From: Streptomyces noursei ATCC 11455
GTDB lineage: Bacteria; Actinomycetota; Actinomycetes; Streptomycetales; Streptomycetaceae
Length of the DNA stretch: 64,000 bases
Assembly (NCBI RefSeq): GCF_001704275.1
Contig: NZ_CP011533.1
Span: forward strand, 4,526,001 to 4,590,000
Direction: 5' to 3'
In this document: piece by piece, positions 27,937-35,830 of the stretch
Position numbering within the stretch: position 1 is the first letter of the stretch
Layout of the letters: each line of letters begins with the position of its first letter
Program-made: the position numbers and the translations under genes
Notes under the pieces: generated by a model
The model's database searches: none
Told to the model about the DNA's origin: nothing
The model's input: the letters and a program-made list of their open reading frames with translations, nothing else

Positions 27937-28547
27937 TTGTCGCTACCCCCGTGGTTCCGCCCCGGTTCCTCCAGCTTTGACGTGGTCTCCGATGGGTCCT
28001 TGCCGCCGTTCATCAGGCGGTCGGGAATCGAGGTGACGTCGTGTCCGAACTGCTGCGCGGCGTCGCTCGTCCGCTGGAACGACTTCTGCGAGGCCGCCGA
28101 ATCCGGGTTCCAGTCGAAGTCCGTGTTCGCGTCGATGGCGTCGTCCTTGAGCTTGCTCCAGGACGTGTGGTGCAGTTGCTCCGCCGTCTTGGTCGGGTCG
28201 CCGAACGCGGCGTTCGCGCCCTGCTTGAGGATGTCGGAGGCGTATTGCTCCTGCTCGTAATAGAGACCGGCGGTGATACCCAGTTTCTTGGAGAAGCTGT
28301 TGGCGTCCTGCATCAGGTGGTGGACGCCCCAGCCCCAGCGGTCGCAGAACGAGGAGAAGACCGACGCCAGGCCGTCGTCGCCGCACTCCATGGCGTCGAG
28401 AGACAACTTGTCGAAACCGCGGCCGAGTTGGGCCTCGATATCGAAACCCAGCTCCTTCAGTTCGCTCGTCGCGGCTTTTATGCCCTTGGTGAGCTGTTCG
28501 AAAGCCTCGGGGTCGGCGCTGTAACCGCTTCCTTCGATAAGCCCCAT
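27933..28547 (-). CDS. WXG/LXG-like partner of the Rhs toxin
   Basis: A 204-residue, mostly helical soluble protein (MGLIEGSGYSADPEAFEQLTKGIKAATSELKELGF...) with WGWGVHHLMQDANSF in the middle and a Lys/Asp/Ser-rich tail. This length and helicity fit the ESX-type proteins encoded just before actinobacterial Rhs toxins, likely a targeting or chaperone partner for type VII export. ATG 28547 lies 13 bases after the stop of the SseB-like gene. Its stop overlaps the Rhs start. The name is inferred from position and composition. Confidence 0.65.
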   Translation of the reverse strand: MGLIEGSGYSADPEAFEQLTKGIKAATSELKELGFDIEAQLGRGFDKLSLDAMECGDDGLASVFSSFCDRWGWGVHHLMQDANSFSKKLGITAGLYYEQEQYASDILKQGANAAFGDPTKTAEQLHHTSWSKLKDDAIDANTDFDWNPDSAASQKSFQRTSDAAQQFGHDVTSIPDRLMNGGKDPSETTSKLEEPGRNHGGSDK

Positions 28548-28560
28548 GGACGTTCTCCCC

Positions 28561-28989
28561 CTAGACGTTCGTGGTGCCCGACGTGCCGGCTGATGAGGCC
28601 GTGGATATGTCTTCGCTCGCGTCCACGGCGACGCGATCCGGCACGATTCCGGATACCGGTGGGAAAAGCATGCCCTGCACGCTGCCGGCATCCAGGGCCA
28701 CACCCACCGGCCCCTCGATGGCGGGAATCACCACGTCGAGGACCCTGGCGCCGACCACGGTGACGTACTGCCGGTCCGCCCCCAGTTCGCTCTCGCGGGT
28801 CGCCGCAAAACGGGACAGGGCATCCTCGTCGCTGAATGCGTAGAGCCAGCGGATACCGTCCAACTCGGCGGAGATAAAGCTGTCGTTGACGACCGGAAGC
28901 ATCACGGCCGCGCGCCGGAATTCACCGATCAGCGCGGCCGGATTCGGCCGCCCTTCATGGAACGCCGCTACCTCTTCCGCCAACGGCAT
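28561..28989 (-). CDS. SseB-like protein
   Basis: A 142-residue protein with the SseB N-terminal pattern: LIGEFRRAAVMLPVV, DGIRWLYAFSDEDALSRFA and VTVVGARVLDVVIPAIEGPVGVALDAG. ATG 28989 has GGAGGGG at ideal spacing. It is the first gene of the four-gene toxin operon. SseB-domain proteins commonly accompany type VII-linked toxins in Streptomyces; the biochemical role is unknown. The Ser/Thr/Gly tail looks disordered. Confidence 0.72.
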   Translation of the reverse strand: MPLAEEVAAFHEGRPNPAALIGEFRRAAVMLPVVNDSFISAELDGIRWLYAFSDEDALSRFAATRESELGADRQYVTVVGARVLDVVIPAIEGPVGVALDAGSVQGMLFPPVSGIVPDRVAVDASEDISTASSAGTSGTTNV

Positions 28990-29112
28990 GGCGAGCCCCT
29001 CCCCCGTTGCGGTTCAACTCGTCAACTCATCTGCTGGGTCAACTTTGGCATACGGCACTGACAACGCCGCCGAGCGATCTCCGAATAAACCGGCCGGGAG
29101 TTCTTTTTATTT

Positions 29113-29739
29113 TCAAATATTGGGGGTGGTCGTGGTCGCGTCGATGAGCGCCGCCGCCGCCGTGCGGGCGGTGTGGGCGGTGTGGGCTGAGGCCGGTTCG
29201 CCGGATATGGCGGCTGCGGTGATCGCGCCGTCGATCAGGAGCGCCAACTGTGCAGCGAGGGTGGCCGGGTCGGGGTGGCCCAAGGGACGGGCGAGGTCCG
29301 CGAGGTAGGCGCGCAGGGCCTGTTTGTGGTCGCGGGTGACGCGGGCGACGCCCTCCGAGGTGGCACCGAGCTCGCCGTAGGCGTTGATGAACGCGCAGCC
29401 GCGGAAGTCCTGGGCGGCGAACCAGCCGCCGAGCCAGTCGAAGACGGCGAGGAGGCGGTCCGCCGGAGCCACGGCGGCGCCACCCGCCGCCGCGTCCACG
29501 TAGGCGGCCAGGTCGGCCCGCCAGCGCGCGTCGCGGCGGCGGAGGTACGCCTCGACGAGGTCGTGCTTGGCGGGAAAGGTGCCGTAGAGGCGCTTGAGGG
29601 ACACGCCGGCGGCGGTGCGGAGCTCGTCCATGCCGACGGCCTGGATGCCGCGCTCGTAGAAGAGCCTCTCCGCGGCGTCGAGGATCCGCGTCCGTACCTC
29701 GTCGTGGACGCCTTCGGGGGCGCTGCCATGGGCCGTCAC
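29113..29739 (-). CDS. TetR/AcrR family regulator
   Basis: A 208-residue TetR repressor. The helix-turn-helix spans about residues 14-60 ([48 protein letters not shown]); the ligand domain contains [17 protein letters not shown], the pattern of the LmrA/YxaF-like subgroup. GTG 29739 follows GGAAGGCGG. It is divergent from the SnoaL-like gene, with two strong palindromes between them, so it should repress both. Ligand unknown. Confidence 0.85.
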   Translation of the reverse strand: MTAHGSAPEGVHDEVRTRILDAAERLFYERGIQAVGMDELRTAAGVSLKRLYGTFPAKHDLVEAYLRRRDARWRADLAAYVDAAAGGAAVAPADRLLAVFDWLGGWFAAQDFRGCAFINAYGELGATSEGVARVTRDHKQALRAYLADLARPLGHPDPATLAAQLALLIDGAITAAAISGEPASAHTAHTARTAAAALIDATTTTPNI

Positions 29740-29756
29740 AGGGGCCGCCTTCCGTG

Positions 29757-29811
29757 GAGAACGATCGTTCTCTAGACTAGCCGAGCGGGTGGAGAACGAG
29801 CGTTCTCCACC
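29757..29811. promoter_or_regulatory. Twin TetR operators
   Basis: Site 1, GAGAACGATCGTTCTC, is a perfect palindrome at 29757-29772. Site 2 at 29788-29811 has perfect 11-bp arms GGTGGAGAACG and CGTTCTCCACC around AG. They share the core GAGAACGA-CGTTCTC and are centred 35 bp apart in the gap between the TetR gene and its neighbour. Confidence 0.75.
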
Positions 29812-29846
29812 TGGTCGCCGCTCGCGCTCACACTCGCGCTCGCACC

Positions 29847-29882
29847 GCGTTGGCGCCCGCGTTGGCGCCCGCGTTGGCGCCC
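29847..29882 (+). repeat. Three exact tandem 12-mers
   Basis: The unit GCGTTGGCGCCC occurs three times in a row, each containing the palindrome GGCGCC. They lie in the 5' leader of the SnoaL-like gene, 33 bases before its start codon. Confidence 0.7.
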
Positions 29883-29914
29883 GCGCTCGTATCCGCACAG
29901 ACAGGAGTCACGCC

Positions 29915-30376
29915 ATGACCGCACCCCGGCCCCCCTTCCCCCCGTTCGACGAGGAGAGTGCGCGGCAGAAGGTCCAGGCCGCCGAGGACGCCTGGAACAC
30001 CCGTGATCCCGAGCGGGTGGCCCTCGCGTACACCGAGGACTCGGTGTGGCGGAACCGGGACGCCTTCCTCGCCGGGCGCACCGAGATCGTCGCGTTCCTT
30101 CGCCGGAAGTGGGAGCGGGAGCGGGACTACGCGCTCCGCAAGGAGCTCTGGTCGTATGCGGGGAACCGGATCGCGGTGCGGTTCCAGTACGAGAGCCGGG
30201 ACGCCGGCGGCCAGTGGTGGCGGAGTCACGGCAATGAGCTGTGGGAGTTCGACGCGTCGGGGCTGATGGGGCGGCGGGAGGCCGGGATCCACGACGTCCG
30301 GATCGAGAAGGCGGAGCGGCGGATCTTCGGGTCGCGGCCGGAGGCGGAACGCGGGCTGCCGATTCCGTTCCGCTGA
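29915..30376 (+). CDS. SnoaL/NTF2-like protein (DUF1348)
   Basis: A 153-residue single-domain protein with the DUF1348 signature: [40 protein letters not shown], then [23 protein letters not shown]. The fold is a small cone-shaped barrel; function in this subgroup is undefined. ATG 29915 has CAGGAG upstream. It is divergent from and probably repressed by the TetR gene; such pairs often answer electrophiles or aromatic ligands. Confidence 0.82.
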   Translation: MTAPRPPFPPFDEESARQKVQAAEDAWNTRDPERVALAYTEDSVWRNRDAFLAGRTEIVAFLRRKWERERDYALRKELWSYAGNRIAVRFQYESRDAGGQWWRSHGNELWEFDASGLMGRREAGIHDVRIEKAERRIFGSRPEAERGLPIPFR

Positions 30377-30381
30377 GGGCT

Positions 30382-31983
30382 TCATGGCCCGCCCCGGCCG
30401 CCGCTCTCGTCCCGGCCGTCCCGGCCGCTGTTGCCACCCCCTCCGCCCCGGCCGCCGACGGCCCGGGTCACCTCCCCCAGGACGGCGACGCCCTCCGCCA
30501 ACTCCCCCGGTGTGCGCGCCGCGTAGCCGAGGACCAGGCCCGGCCGGCCGTAGGGGCGCTGGCTGTGCCAGGACAGCGGATGGACCTTGACGCCTCGGGC
30601 GAGGGCGGCGGCTGCCAGTTCGGTGTCGGGCGGGGCGTCGGGCGGGAAGGTGATCGTCAGGTGCAGGCCGGCCGCGGCGCCGTGTACGGCCGCGGCCGGG
30701 AGGTGGCGGCGGACGGCGGCGATCACGGCGTCCCGACGCGCCCGGTGGCGGCGTCGCAACTGCCGGATCAGACGCTCCAGTTCACCGGACTCCATCAACC
30801 GGGCCAGTACCAGCTGCGGCAGCGCGGCGTTGCCGAGGTCGGCGAACCGCTTGGCGTCCACCAGCGCCTCCTGGTAGCGGGGCGGGGCCAGCAGCCAGCC
30901 GACCCGCAGGGCGGGAGCCAGCAGTTTGGAGACGCTGCCCGCGTAGCAGACGTGGTCGGCGAGGAGGGAGCGCAGGGCGGGGGCCGGCGGGCGGTCGTAG
31001 CGGTGTTCGGCGTCGTAGTCGTCCTCGACGATCAGGCCGCCGGTGTCGCTCGCCCAGCGGAGCAGGTCGCGGCGGCGGGCCCCGCCCAGCACCACGCCGG
31101 TCGGGAACTGGTGGGCCGGGGTCAGCAGGGCGGCCCGCGCGCCGGTCGCCCGCAGCGCATCGACCCGGACGCCGTCCTCGTCCACCGGGACCGGCGGGGT
31201 CGCCGCGCCCCAGTACTGGAGGTGCTGGCGGGCGCCGAGCGAACCGGGGTCCTCCACGGCGATGGCGTCGATGCCGTCGCGGAGCAGCACCTGGGTGATC
31301 AGGCCGAGTGCCTGTGCCGTACCGGAGACGATCAGGACGTCGGCGGGGTCGGCCCGGATGCCGCGGTTGCGGGCCAGCCAGTGGACGACCGCCCGGCGCA
31401 GTTCGGGGGTGCCCCGGGGGTCGCCGTAGCCGAGGGCAGCCGACGGGAGCCCGGCGAGCACCGCGCGTTCGGCGCGCAGCCAGGCGGCGCGGGGGAACGA
31501 GGCCAGGTCCGGCAGGCCGGGCGTGAGGTCGATCCGTGCGGGGGCCGCGCGCAGGGCGTCGAAGACGTCGCTGCGGGGTGGGGCGTCGAAGGCGGCGGGG
31601 CCCGGCCCCGGCGCGTCCCGGTCCGGCATCGCCCCCGCGCCCGCGCCCGACGACGGCCCCGCGCCGGCCGCCACGGGTGCCGCGACCACCACCGTGCCGC
31701 CGCGGCCCCGCCCGGCCACCTGGCCGTCCTCGCGCAGCCGTTGGTACGCCTCGGTGACCAGGCCGCGGGAGACCCGCAGGTCGGCGGCGAGCACCCGGGT
31801 CGCGGGCAGCCTGCTCCCGACCGGCAGCCGGCCGTCCGCGATCGCCCGCCGCAGCTCACCGGCCAGCCAGTCCGCCCGGCCGCCCGCCGGCGCTGCCGCG
31901 ATCCTCAGCTGGAGGAAATCGGAACCGGTGGCGGACCCCGACGTTATGGACCCTTCGATCAGACGCTCTTTGGACCTGTCCAC
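30382..31983 (-). CDS. MocR/PdxR-type regulator (GntR plus aminotransferase domain)
   Basis: A 533-residue fusion. The winged helix (LAGELRRAIADGRLPVGSRLPATRVLAADLRVSRGLVTEAYQRL) covers about residues 25-85; a low-complexity Ala/Gly/Pro linker follows, then a fold-I aminotransferase-like domain (VSGTAQALGLITQ, EDDYDAEHRYDRPP, YAGSVSKLLAPALRVGWL, where the Lys should hold PLP). Such proteins sense PLP or amino acids. GTG 31983 is chosen because GATAAT ends six bases upstream, a leaderless start. It shares a tiny promoter region with the divergent methyltransferase gene. A Gly/Arg tail ends the protein. Confidence 0.83.
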   Translation of the reverse strand: MDRSKERLIEGSITSGSATGSDFLQLRIAAAPAGGRADWLAGELRRAIADGRLPVGSRLPATRVLAADLRVSRGLVTEAYQRLREDGQVAGRGRGGTVVVAAPVAAGAGPSSGAGAGAMPDRDAPGPGPAAFDAPPRSDVFDALRAAPARIDLTPGLPDLASFPRAAWLRAERAVLAGLPSAALGYGDPRGTPELRRAVVHWLARNRGIRADPADVLIVSGTAQALGLITQVLLRDGIDAIAVEDPGSLGARQHLQYWGAATPPVPVDEDGVRVDALRATGARAALLTPAHQFPTGVVLGGARRRDLLRWASDTGGLIVEDDYDAEHRYDRPPAPALRSLLADHVCYAGSVSKLLAPALRVGWLLAPPRYQEALVDAKRFADLGNAALPQLVLARLMESGELERLIRQLRRRHRARRDAVIAAVRRHLPAAAVHGAAAGLHLTITFPPDAPPDTELAAAALARGVKVHPLSWHSQRPYGRPGLVLGYAARTPGELAEGVAVLGEVTRAVGGRGGGGGNSGRDGRDESGGRGGP

Positions 31984-32011
31984 CGGACCATTATCCGGCG
32001 ACGGTTGCTCC
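31972..32011. promoter_or_regulatory. Compact divergent promoter with MocR-like sites
   Basis: Only 28 bp separate GTG 31983 (minus) from ATG 32012 (plus). GGACCTGTCC (31972-31981, palindromic) and CGGACC repeats occur here; on the minus strand they read GGTCC...GGTCC. A minus -10 (GATAAT) and a possible plus -10 (GACGGT, 32000-32005) are each six bases from their start codon. Confidence 0.5.
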
Positions 32012-33130
32012 ATGAACGCGCCGGACCAGCCCCAACGCCCCGACGGATCAACGGACTTCCCTGCCACCTCGGCCCCGGGCACGCCACCGCCCCCGTACTC
32101 GCACTCGTCACCGTCCCCGTCCTCGTCCCTGCACCCGTCCCCCTCCCCGTCCCCGCGCCCGTCCCGACTCCTCTCCCCCGCCTACGTCCACGGCTACTCG
32201 GACCGGGAGGCGCGTCGCCTCGGCGACCAGGCCGACACCCTGGCGCAGTTGCTCCACGCCGGGACCTCCTACCCGGCCGGGAGCACCGTCCTGGAGGTCG
32301 GCTGCGGGGTCGGCGCGCAGACCCTGCACCTGGTCAACGGCAGTCCGGGTGCCCGCATCGCCGCCCTCGACCGCTCCGCGGCCTCCCTCGACCAGGCCCG
32401 CGCCCAACTTGCCGCGCAGGCCCCGCACGCGGCGGCCAACGTCACCTGGCACCGCGCCGACCTGCATCGACTCCCCTTCTCCGACGCCTCCTTCGACCAC
32501 GTCTTCCTCTGCTTCGTCCTGGAGCACCTCCCCGACCCCGTCCGCGCGCTGACCGGGCTGCGCCGCGTACTGCGCCCCGGCGGCACCCTCACCGTCATCG
32601 AGGGCGACCACGGCTCGGTGCTCTTCCACCCGGACAGCCCGGCCGCCCGTCGGGTGATCGACCACCAGGTCCGCCTGCAGGCGGAGGCCGGCGGAAACGC
32701 CCTGGTCGGGCGGCAGTTGCACCCCCTCCTCACCGGTGCCGGTTTCTCGGACGTCGCCGTCCGGCCCCGTACCGTCTACGCGGACGCGAGCCGGCCCGGC
32801 CTCGTCTCCGGCTTCACCCGCCGCACCTTCATCGCCATGATCGAATCCGTCCGGGACGAGGCTCTCGCCGCCGGGCTGGCCGCGCCCGCCGACTGGGACC
32901 GCGGCATCACCGACCTACGGCGCTCCGCGGAGCCCGGTGGCAGCTTCCACTACACGTTCTTCAAGGCCGTGGCCGTGCGGCCCGCCGACGGCCCGGCGGA
33001 CGGGGACGGTCGGGGTCGGTCGGGTCAGCACTCCCGCAGCGCGGGCAGCTTCTCCCGCGTCGGCTCGTCGTGCGGCATGCACACGAACAGCTTGACCCCG
33101 GGCGCCTCCAACGCCGCCAGCTTCACATAG
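32012..33130 (+). CDS. SAM-dependent methyltransferase
   Basis: A 372-residue protein with a disordered Pro/Ser leader, then a class-I methyltransferase core: VLEVGCGVGAQTLHL (motif I), ALDRSAASLDQAR, WHRADLHRLPFSDASFDHVFLCFVLEHLPDP and LRRVLRPGGTLTVIEGDHGS. It should transfer a methyl group from SAM to an unknown small molecule. ATG 32012 has no ribosome binding site and may be leaderless. The last ~45 residues after HYTFFKAVAVRPAD look like read-through and overlap the 3' end of the converging XRE gene by about 105 bp. Confidence 0.8.
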   Translation: MNAPDQPQRPDGSTDFPATSAPGTPPPPYSHSSPSPSSSLHPSPSPSPRPSRLLSPAYVHGYSDREARRLGDQADTLAQLLHAGTSYPAGSTVLEVGCGVGAQTLHLVNGSPGARIAALDRSAASLDQARAQLAAQAPHAAANVTWHRADLHRLPFSDASFDHVFLCFVLEHLPDPVRALTGLRRVLRPGGTLTVIEGDHGSVLFHPDSPAARRVIDHQVRLQAEAGGNALVGRQLHPLLTGAGFSDVAVRPRTVYADASRPGLVSGFTRRTFIAMIESVRDEALAAGLAAPADWDRGITDLRRSAEPGGSFHYTFFKAVAVRPADGPADGDGRGRSGQHSRSAGSFSRVGSSCGMHTNSLTPGASNAASFT

Positions 33131-33846
33131 TCGAAGGTCAGCTCCCCGACCCGCGGATGGCGGAACTCCCGCCGGGTGCTTCCGAAGTCCGCGAGGTGGT
33201 GCGCCTGCCACCACCGGGTGAACTCCTGGCTGCACGCGGAGAGTTCCCGGATCAGCCGTTCGGCCCGCGGATCGCCGAACCGCTCGCCGGCGTCCGCCCG
33301 GAACTGGGCGACGAGGTCCCGCGCCTGCCCCTCCCAGTCGACCAGGAGCGTCCGCATCGCCGGGTCGGTGAACACCACCCGGAGCAGGTTCCGCTCGTCG
33401 GGCGCCAACCGGCCGGGATCGCCGATCAGCCCGGCCTCGGCGCGGTTCCAGGCCACCAGGTCCCAGTTGGCGTCGAGCAGGTAGGCCGGGTGCGGGTCCA
33501 GTGCGTCCACCAGCCGCTGGAGGGCCGGCCCGGGGCCGGAGCGGCCCGGCTGCTCCGGGGGCAGCTCGCCGGCCAGTGCGTACAGATGGCGCTGCTCGAC
33601 CGGGCCGAGCATCAGGGCCCGCGCCAGGCTGGCCAGGACCTGCCGGCTGACGCCGATGTCCCGGGCCTGTTCCAGCCAGGTGTACCAGGTGACGCTGACG
33701 CCGGACAGCTGGGCGACCTCTTCGCGCCGCAGCCCGGGGGTCCGCCGCCGGGGCCCGGCCAGGATGCCCGCCTCCCGCGGGGTGATCCGCTCCCGGCGCG
33801 CGCGCAGGAACTCCGCCAGGGCGCGCCGCCGGTCCTCGTCGGCCAT
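33025..33846 (-). CDS. XRE regulator with MmyB-like ligand domain
   Basis: A 273-residue regulator. The helix-turn-helix at about 30-75 contains RRTPGLRREEVAQLSGVSVTWYTWLEQARD, the MmyB-type signature; the PAS-like MmyB domain (DALDPHPAYLLDANWDLVAWNRAEAGLIGD) covers about 105-270. ATG 33846 follows GGAGGG closely. It is divergent from the MFS exporter at 33981, its likely target. MmyB domains are thought to sense fatty-acyl-like ligands in Streptomyces. Confidence 0.85.
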   Translation of the reverse strand: MADEDRRRALAEFLRARRERITPREAGILAGPRRRTPGLRREEVAQLSGVSVTWYTWLEQARDIGVSRQVLASLARALMLGPVEQRHLYALAGELPPEQPGRSGPGPALQRLVDALDPHPAYLLDANWDLVAWNRAEAGLIGDPGRLAPDERNLLRVVFTDPAMRTLLVDWEGQARDLVAQFRADAGERFGDPRAERLIRELSACSQEFTRWWQAHHLADFGSTRREFRHPRVGELTFDYVKLAALEAPGVKLFVCMPHDEPTREKLPALREC

Positions 33847-33980
33847 GGCCCTCCCCCAGGGCGGCGGCGCCCGGCCGGTGACAGGTGTCCGGCCCGTGGT
33901 GCGCGCGCGGTCGGTGGTAGCGAAAACACCAGCATAATCGGTCTCTGTACGGCCGTTCGGGGCTGCGCGAGCGTTGCGGC

Positions 33981-35453
33981 ATGGCTCAGACATCACGTCC
34001 GGCCGGGGCCGTGCACAGCGCCCCGGCCCCTCTTCCCACGCCGCCCGCTGCGGCTTCCCGGGGCGCCCTCGCGCTCATCCTCACCGGCGCCTTCGTGGCC
34101 GTCCTGGACACCTTCATCGTGCTGGTGGCGGCCCCGGCCATCCAGGCGGACCTGCACGCCTCCGACGCCGACGTCCAGCTGATCCTGGCCGGCTACCAAC
34201 TCACCTACGCCATCGCGCTGATCACCGGCGCCCGGCTCGGCGACCGCTTCGGCCGCAAGCGGCTGTTCCAGTGGGGGATGGCGCTGTTCACCGTCTCCTC
34301 CGTGGGCTGCGCGCTGGCGCCCGACGCGGGCGTGCTGATCGCCGCCCGGCTCGTCCAGGGGCTCTCCGCGGCCGCGATGTTCCCGCAGGTCTTCGCGATG
34401 CTCCAGGTGCTGGTGCCGGCCGAGCGGCGGTCCCGGGCGTTCGGGGCGCTGGGGGCGGTGATCGGCATCGCCGGTGCGGTGGGGCAGTTGCTGGGCGGCG
34501 TCCTGGTCTCCGCCGACCTGTTCGGCTCCTCCTGGCGCCCGGTCTTCTGGGTCAACGTGCCCGTCGGCCTGGTGGCGCTGGCGCTCACCGCGCGGTACGT
34601 GCCCGAGACGCGCGCCCCGCGGGCGCACCGCCTGGACCTGCCCGGGGCCGGGGTACTGACCCTGGCGCTGGCGCTGCTGGTCGTGCCGCTGGTCGAGGGG
34701 CGGGCCGCCGGCTGGCCCCGGTGGACGTGGTTCAGCCTGGCCGCCAGTGTGCTGGCGTTCGTGGTGTTCGCCCTGGTGGAGCGGCGGGTGGACGCGTCCG
34801 GTGGGGCGCCGCTGGTGCGGCTGCGGCTGTTCCGGGAGCGGCCCTTCGCGGTCGGCATGAGCCTGGTGCTCCTCGCCTACGCCGGCATCAACTCCTTCTT
34901 CCTGGTCTTCTCGCTCACCCTCCAGGACGGACTGGGGCAGGACGCCCTCGGCGCCGGGCTGTTCTACCTGCCGTTCGCGGTGGTCTTCCTCGCCACCAGC
35001 CTGCTGGCCGGGCGGCTCGCCCGCTTCGGGCGGCGGGTGCTGCAGGTCGGCGCCCTGATCACCTTCCTCGGCTTCGGCAGCACCGTCGTGGCGGCCGCCA
35101 CCGCCGGCTCGGAACTGACCGCCTGGCAGCTGGTCCCGACCCTGGCCCTGGTCGGCGCCGGCAACGGCCTGCTGGTCACCCCGCTGCTGAGCGCGGTCCT
35201 CGCCGGCGTCCGCCCCGAGGAGACCGGGATGGCCTCCGGCCTGCTCTCCACCGGCCAGCAGGTCGGCGGCGCGGTCGGCGTGGCCGTCCTCGGCGTCGTC
35301 TTCTACGGTGCTCTCGGCCCCGCCGCCCACCAGGACACCGCCGCCTACGGCCACGCCATGATGTGGGCCCTGACCGCCAACGCCGCCCTCGCCGGGCTGG
35401 TCTCGCTGCTGCTGCCGTTCCTCCCAGACCCGGCGGCCCGCCCCAGGGCCTGA
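33981..35453 (+). CDS. MFS transporter, EmrB/QacA (DHA2) type
   Basis: A 490-residue multidrug-type transporter with about 14 TM helices. Visible: LDTFIVLVAAPAIQADLHAS (helix 1), motif A as GARLGDRFGRKRLFQWG, motif C region GAVIGIAGAVGQLLGGVL and TGMASGLLSTGQQVGGAVGVAVLG near the end. Both a Pro/Ala-rich N-terminus and a short C-terminal tail are cytosolic. It is divergent from the MmyB-type regulator, which probably controls it. Substrate unknown. Confidence 0.87.
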   Translation: MAQTSRPAGAVHSAPAPLPTPPAAASRGALALILTGAFVAVLDTFIVLVAAPAIQADLHASDADVQLILAGYQLTYAIALITGARLGDRFGRKRLFQWGMALFTVSSVGCALAPDAGVLIAARLVQGLSAAAMFPQVFAMLQVLVPAERRSRAFGALGAVIGIAGAVGQLLGGVLVSADLFGSSWRPVFWVNVPVGLVALALTARYVPETRAPRAHRLDLPGAGVLTLALALLVVPLVEGRAAGWPRWTWFSLAASVLAFVVFALVERRVDASGGAPLVRLRLFRERPFAVGMSLVLLAYAGINSFFLVFSLTLQDGLGQDALGAGLFYLPFAVVFLATSLLAGRLARFGRRVLQVGALITFLGFGSTVVAAATAGSELTAWQLVPTLALVGAGNGLLVTPLLSAVLAGVRPEETGMASGLLSTGQQVGGAVGVAVLGVVFYGALGPAAHQDTAAYGHAMMWALTANAALAGLVSLLLPFLPDPAARPRA

Positions 35454-35567
35454 CCGGGCGCACCACCGCAACGGCGCACCAACTCGCCGCCGTCCCGCCA
35501 TAGGCCGCCGTGCACCGGAGCGCTATCGTCAGATCGAATAGAACGTAACGGGGGAGGGCAGCGATCG

Positions 35568-35819
35568 ATGGCCCGGGATGAAGCCGTGATCGGCTGTACC
35601 GGAGTGCTGCTGATCGGCACGCGTGGAGCTGCCGGCCCCGGTGAGGTTCTGGTGCGGATCCGAGGCGGCTCCGAGACGTTCCTCGCCTGGTCCGCCGAGC
35701 CCCTTCCCGTCGGGGCGACCGTGCTCGTGATCGAGTCCCGTGGCCATCGCCAGGTCAACGTCATGGAGTGGGTCGATCCGTTGGACGCGTCGGCCGGCGA
35801 CCCCGGCGACGCCGGTTGA
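35568..35819 (+). CDS. NfeD-type soluble OB-fold protein
   Basis: An 83-residue protein (MARDEAVIGCTGVLLIGTRGAAGPGEVLVRI...) matching the C-terminal OB-fold domain of NfeD (GxxGVVL...PxGxVLV, then VGATVLVIESRGHRQVNVMEW). The usual membrane helices of NfeD are absent. ATG 35568 has GGAGGG at nine bases. It is followed 11 bases later by the flotillin-like gene; NfeD proteins are regular partners of SPFH/flotillin proteins. Confidence 0.75.
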   Translation: MARDEAVIGCTGVLLIGTRGAAGPGEVLVRIRGGSETFLAWSAEPLPVGATVLVIESRGHRQVNVMEWVDPLDASAGDPGDAG

Positions 35820-35830
35820 GGAGACGAGTG

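Noticed and set aside
30241-34182. A 1313-codon plus-strand frame
   Set aside because: It crosses MocR, methyltransferase and XRE genes in a different frame or strand and has no domain; a typical GC-driven shadow frame.
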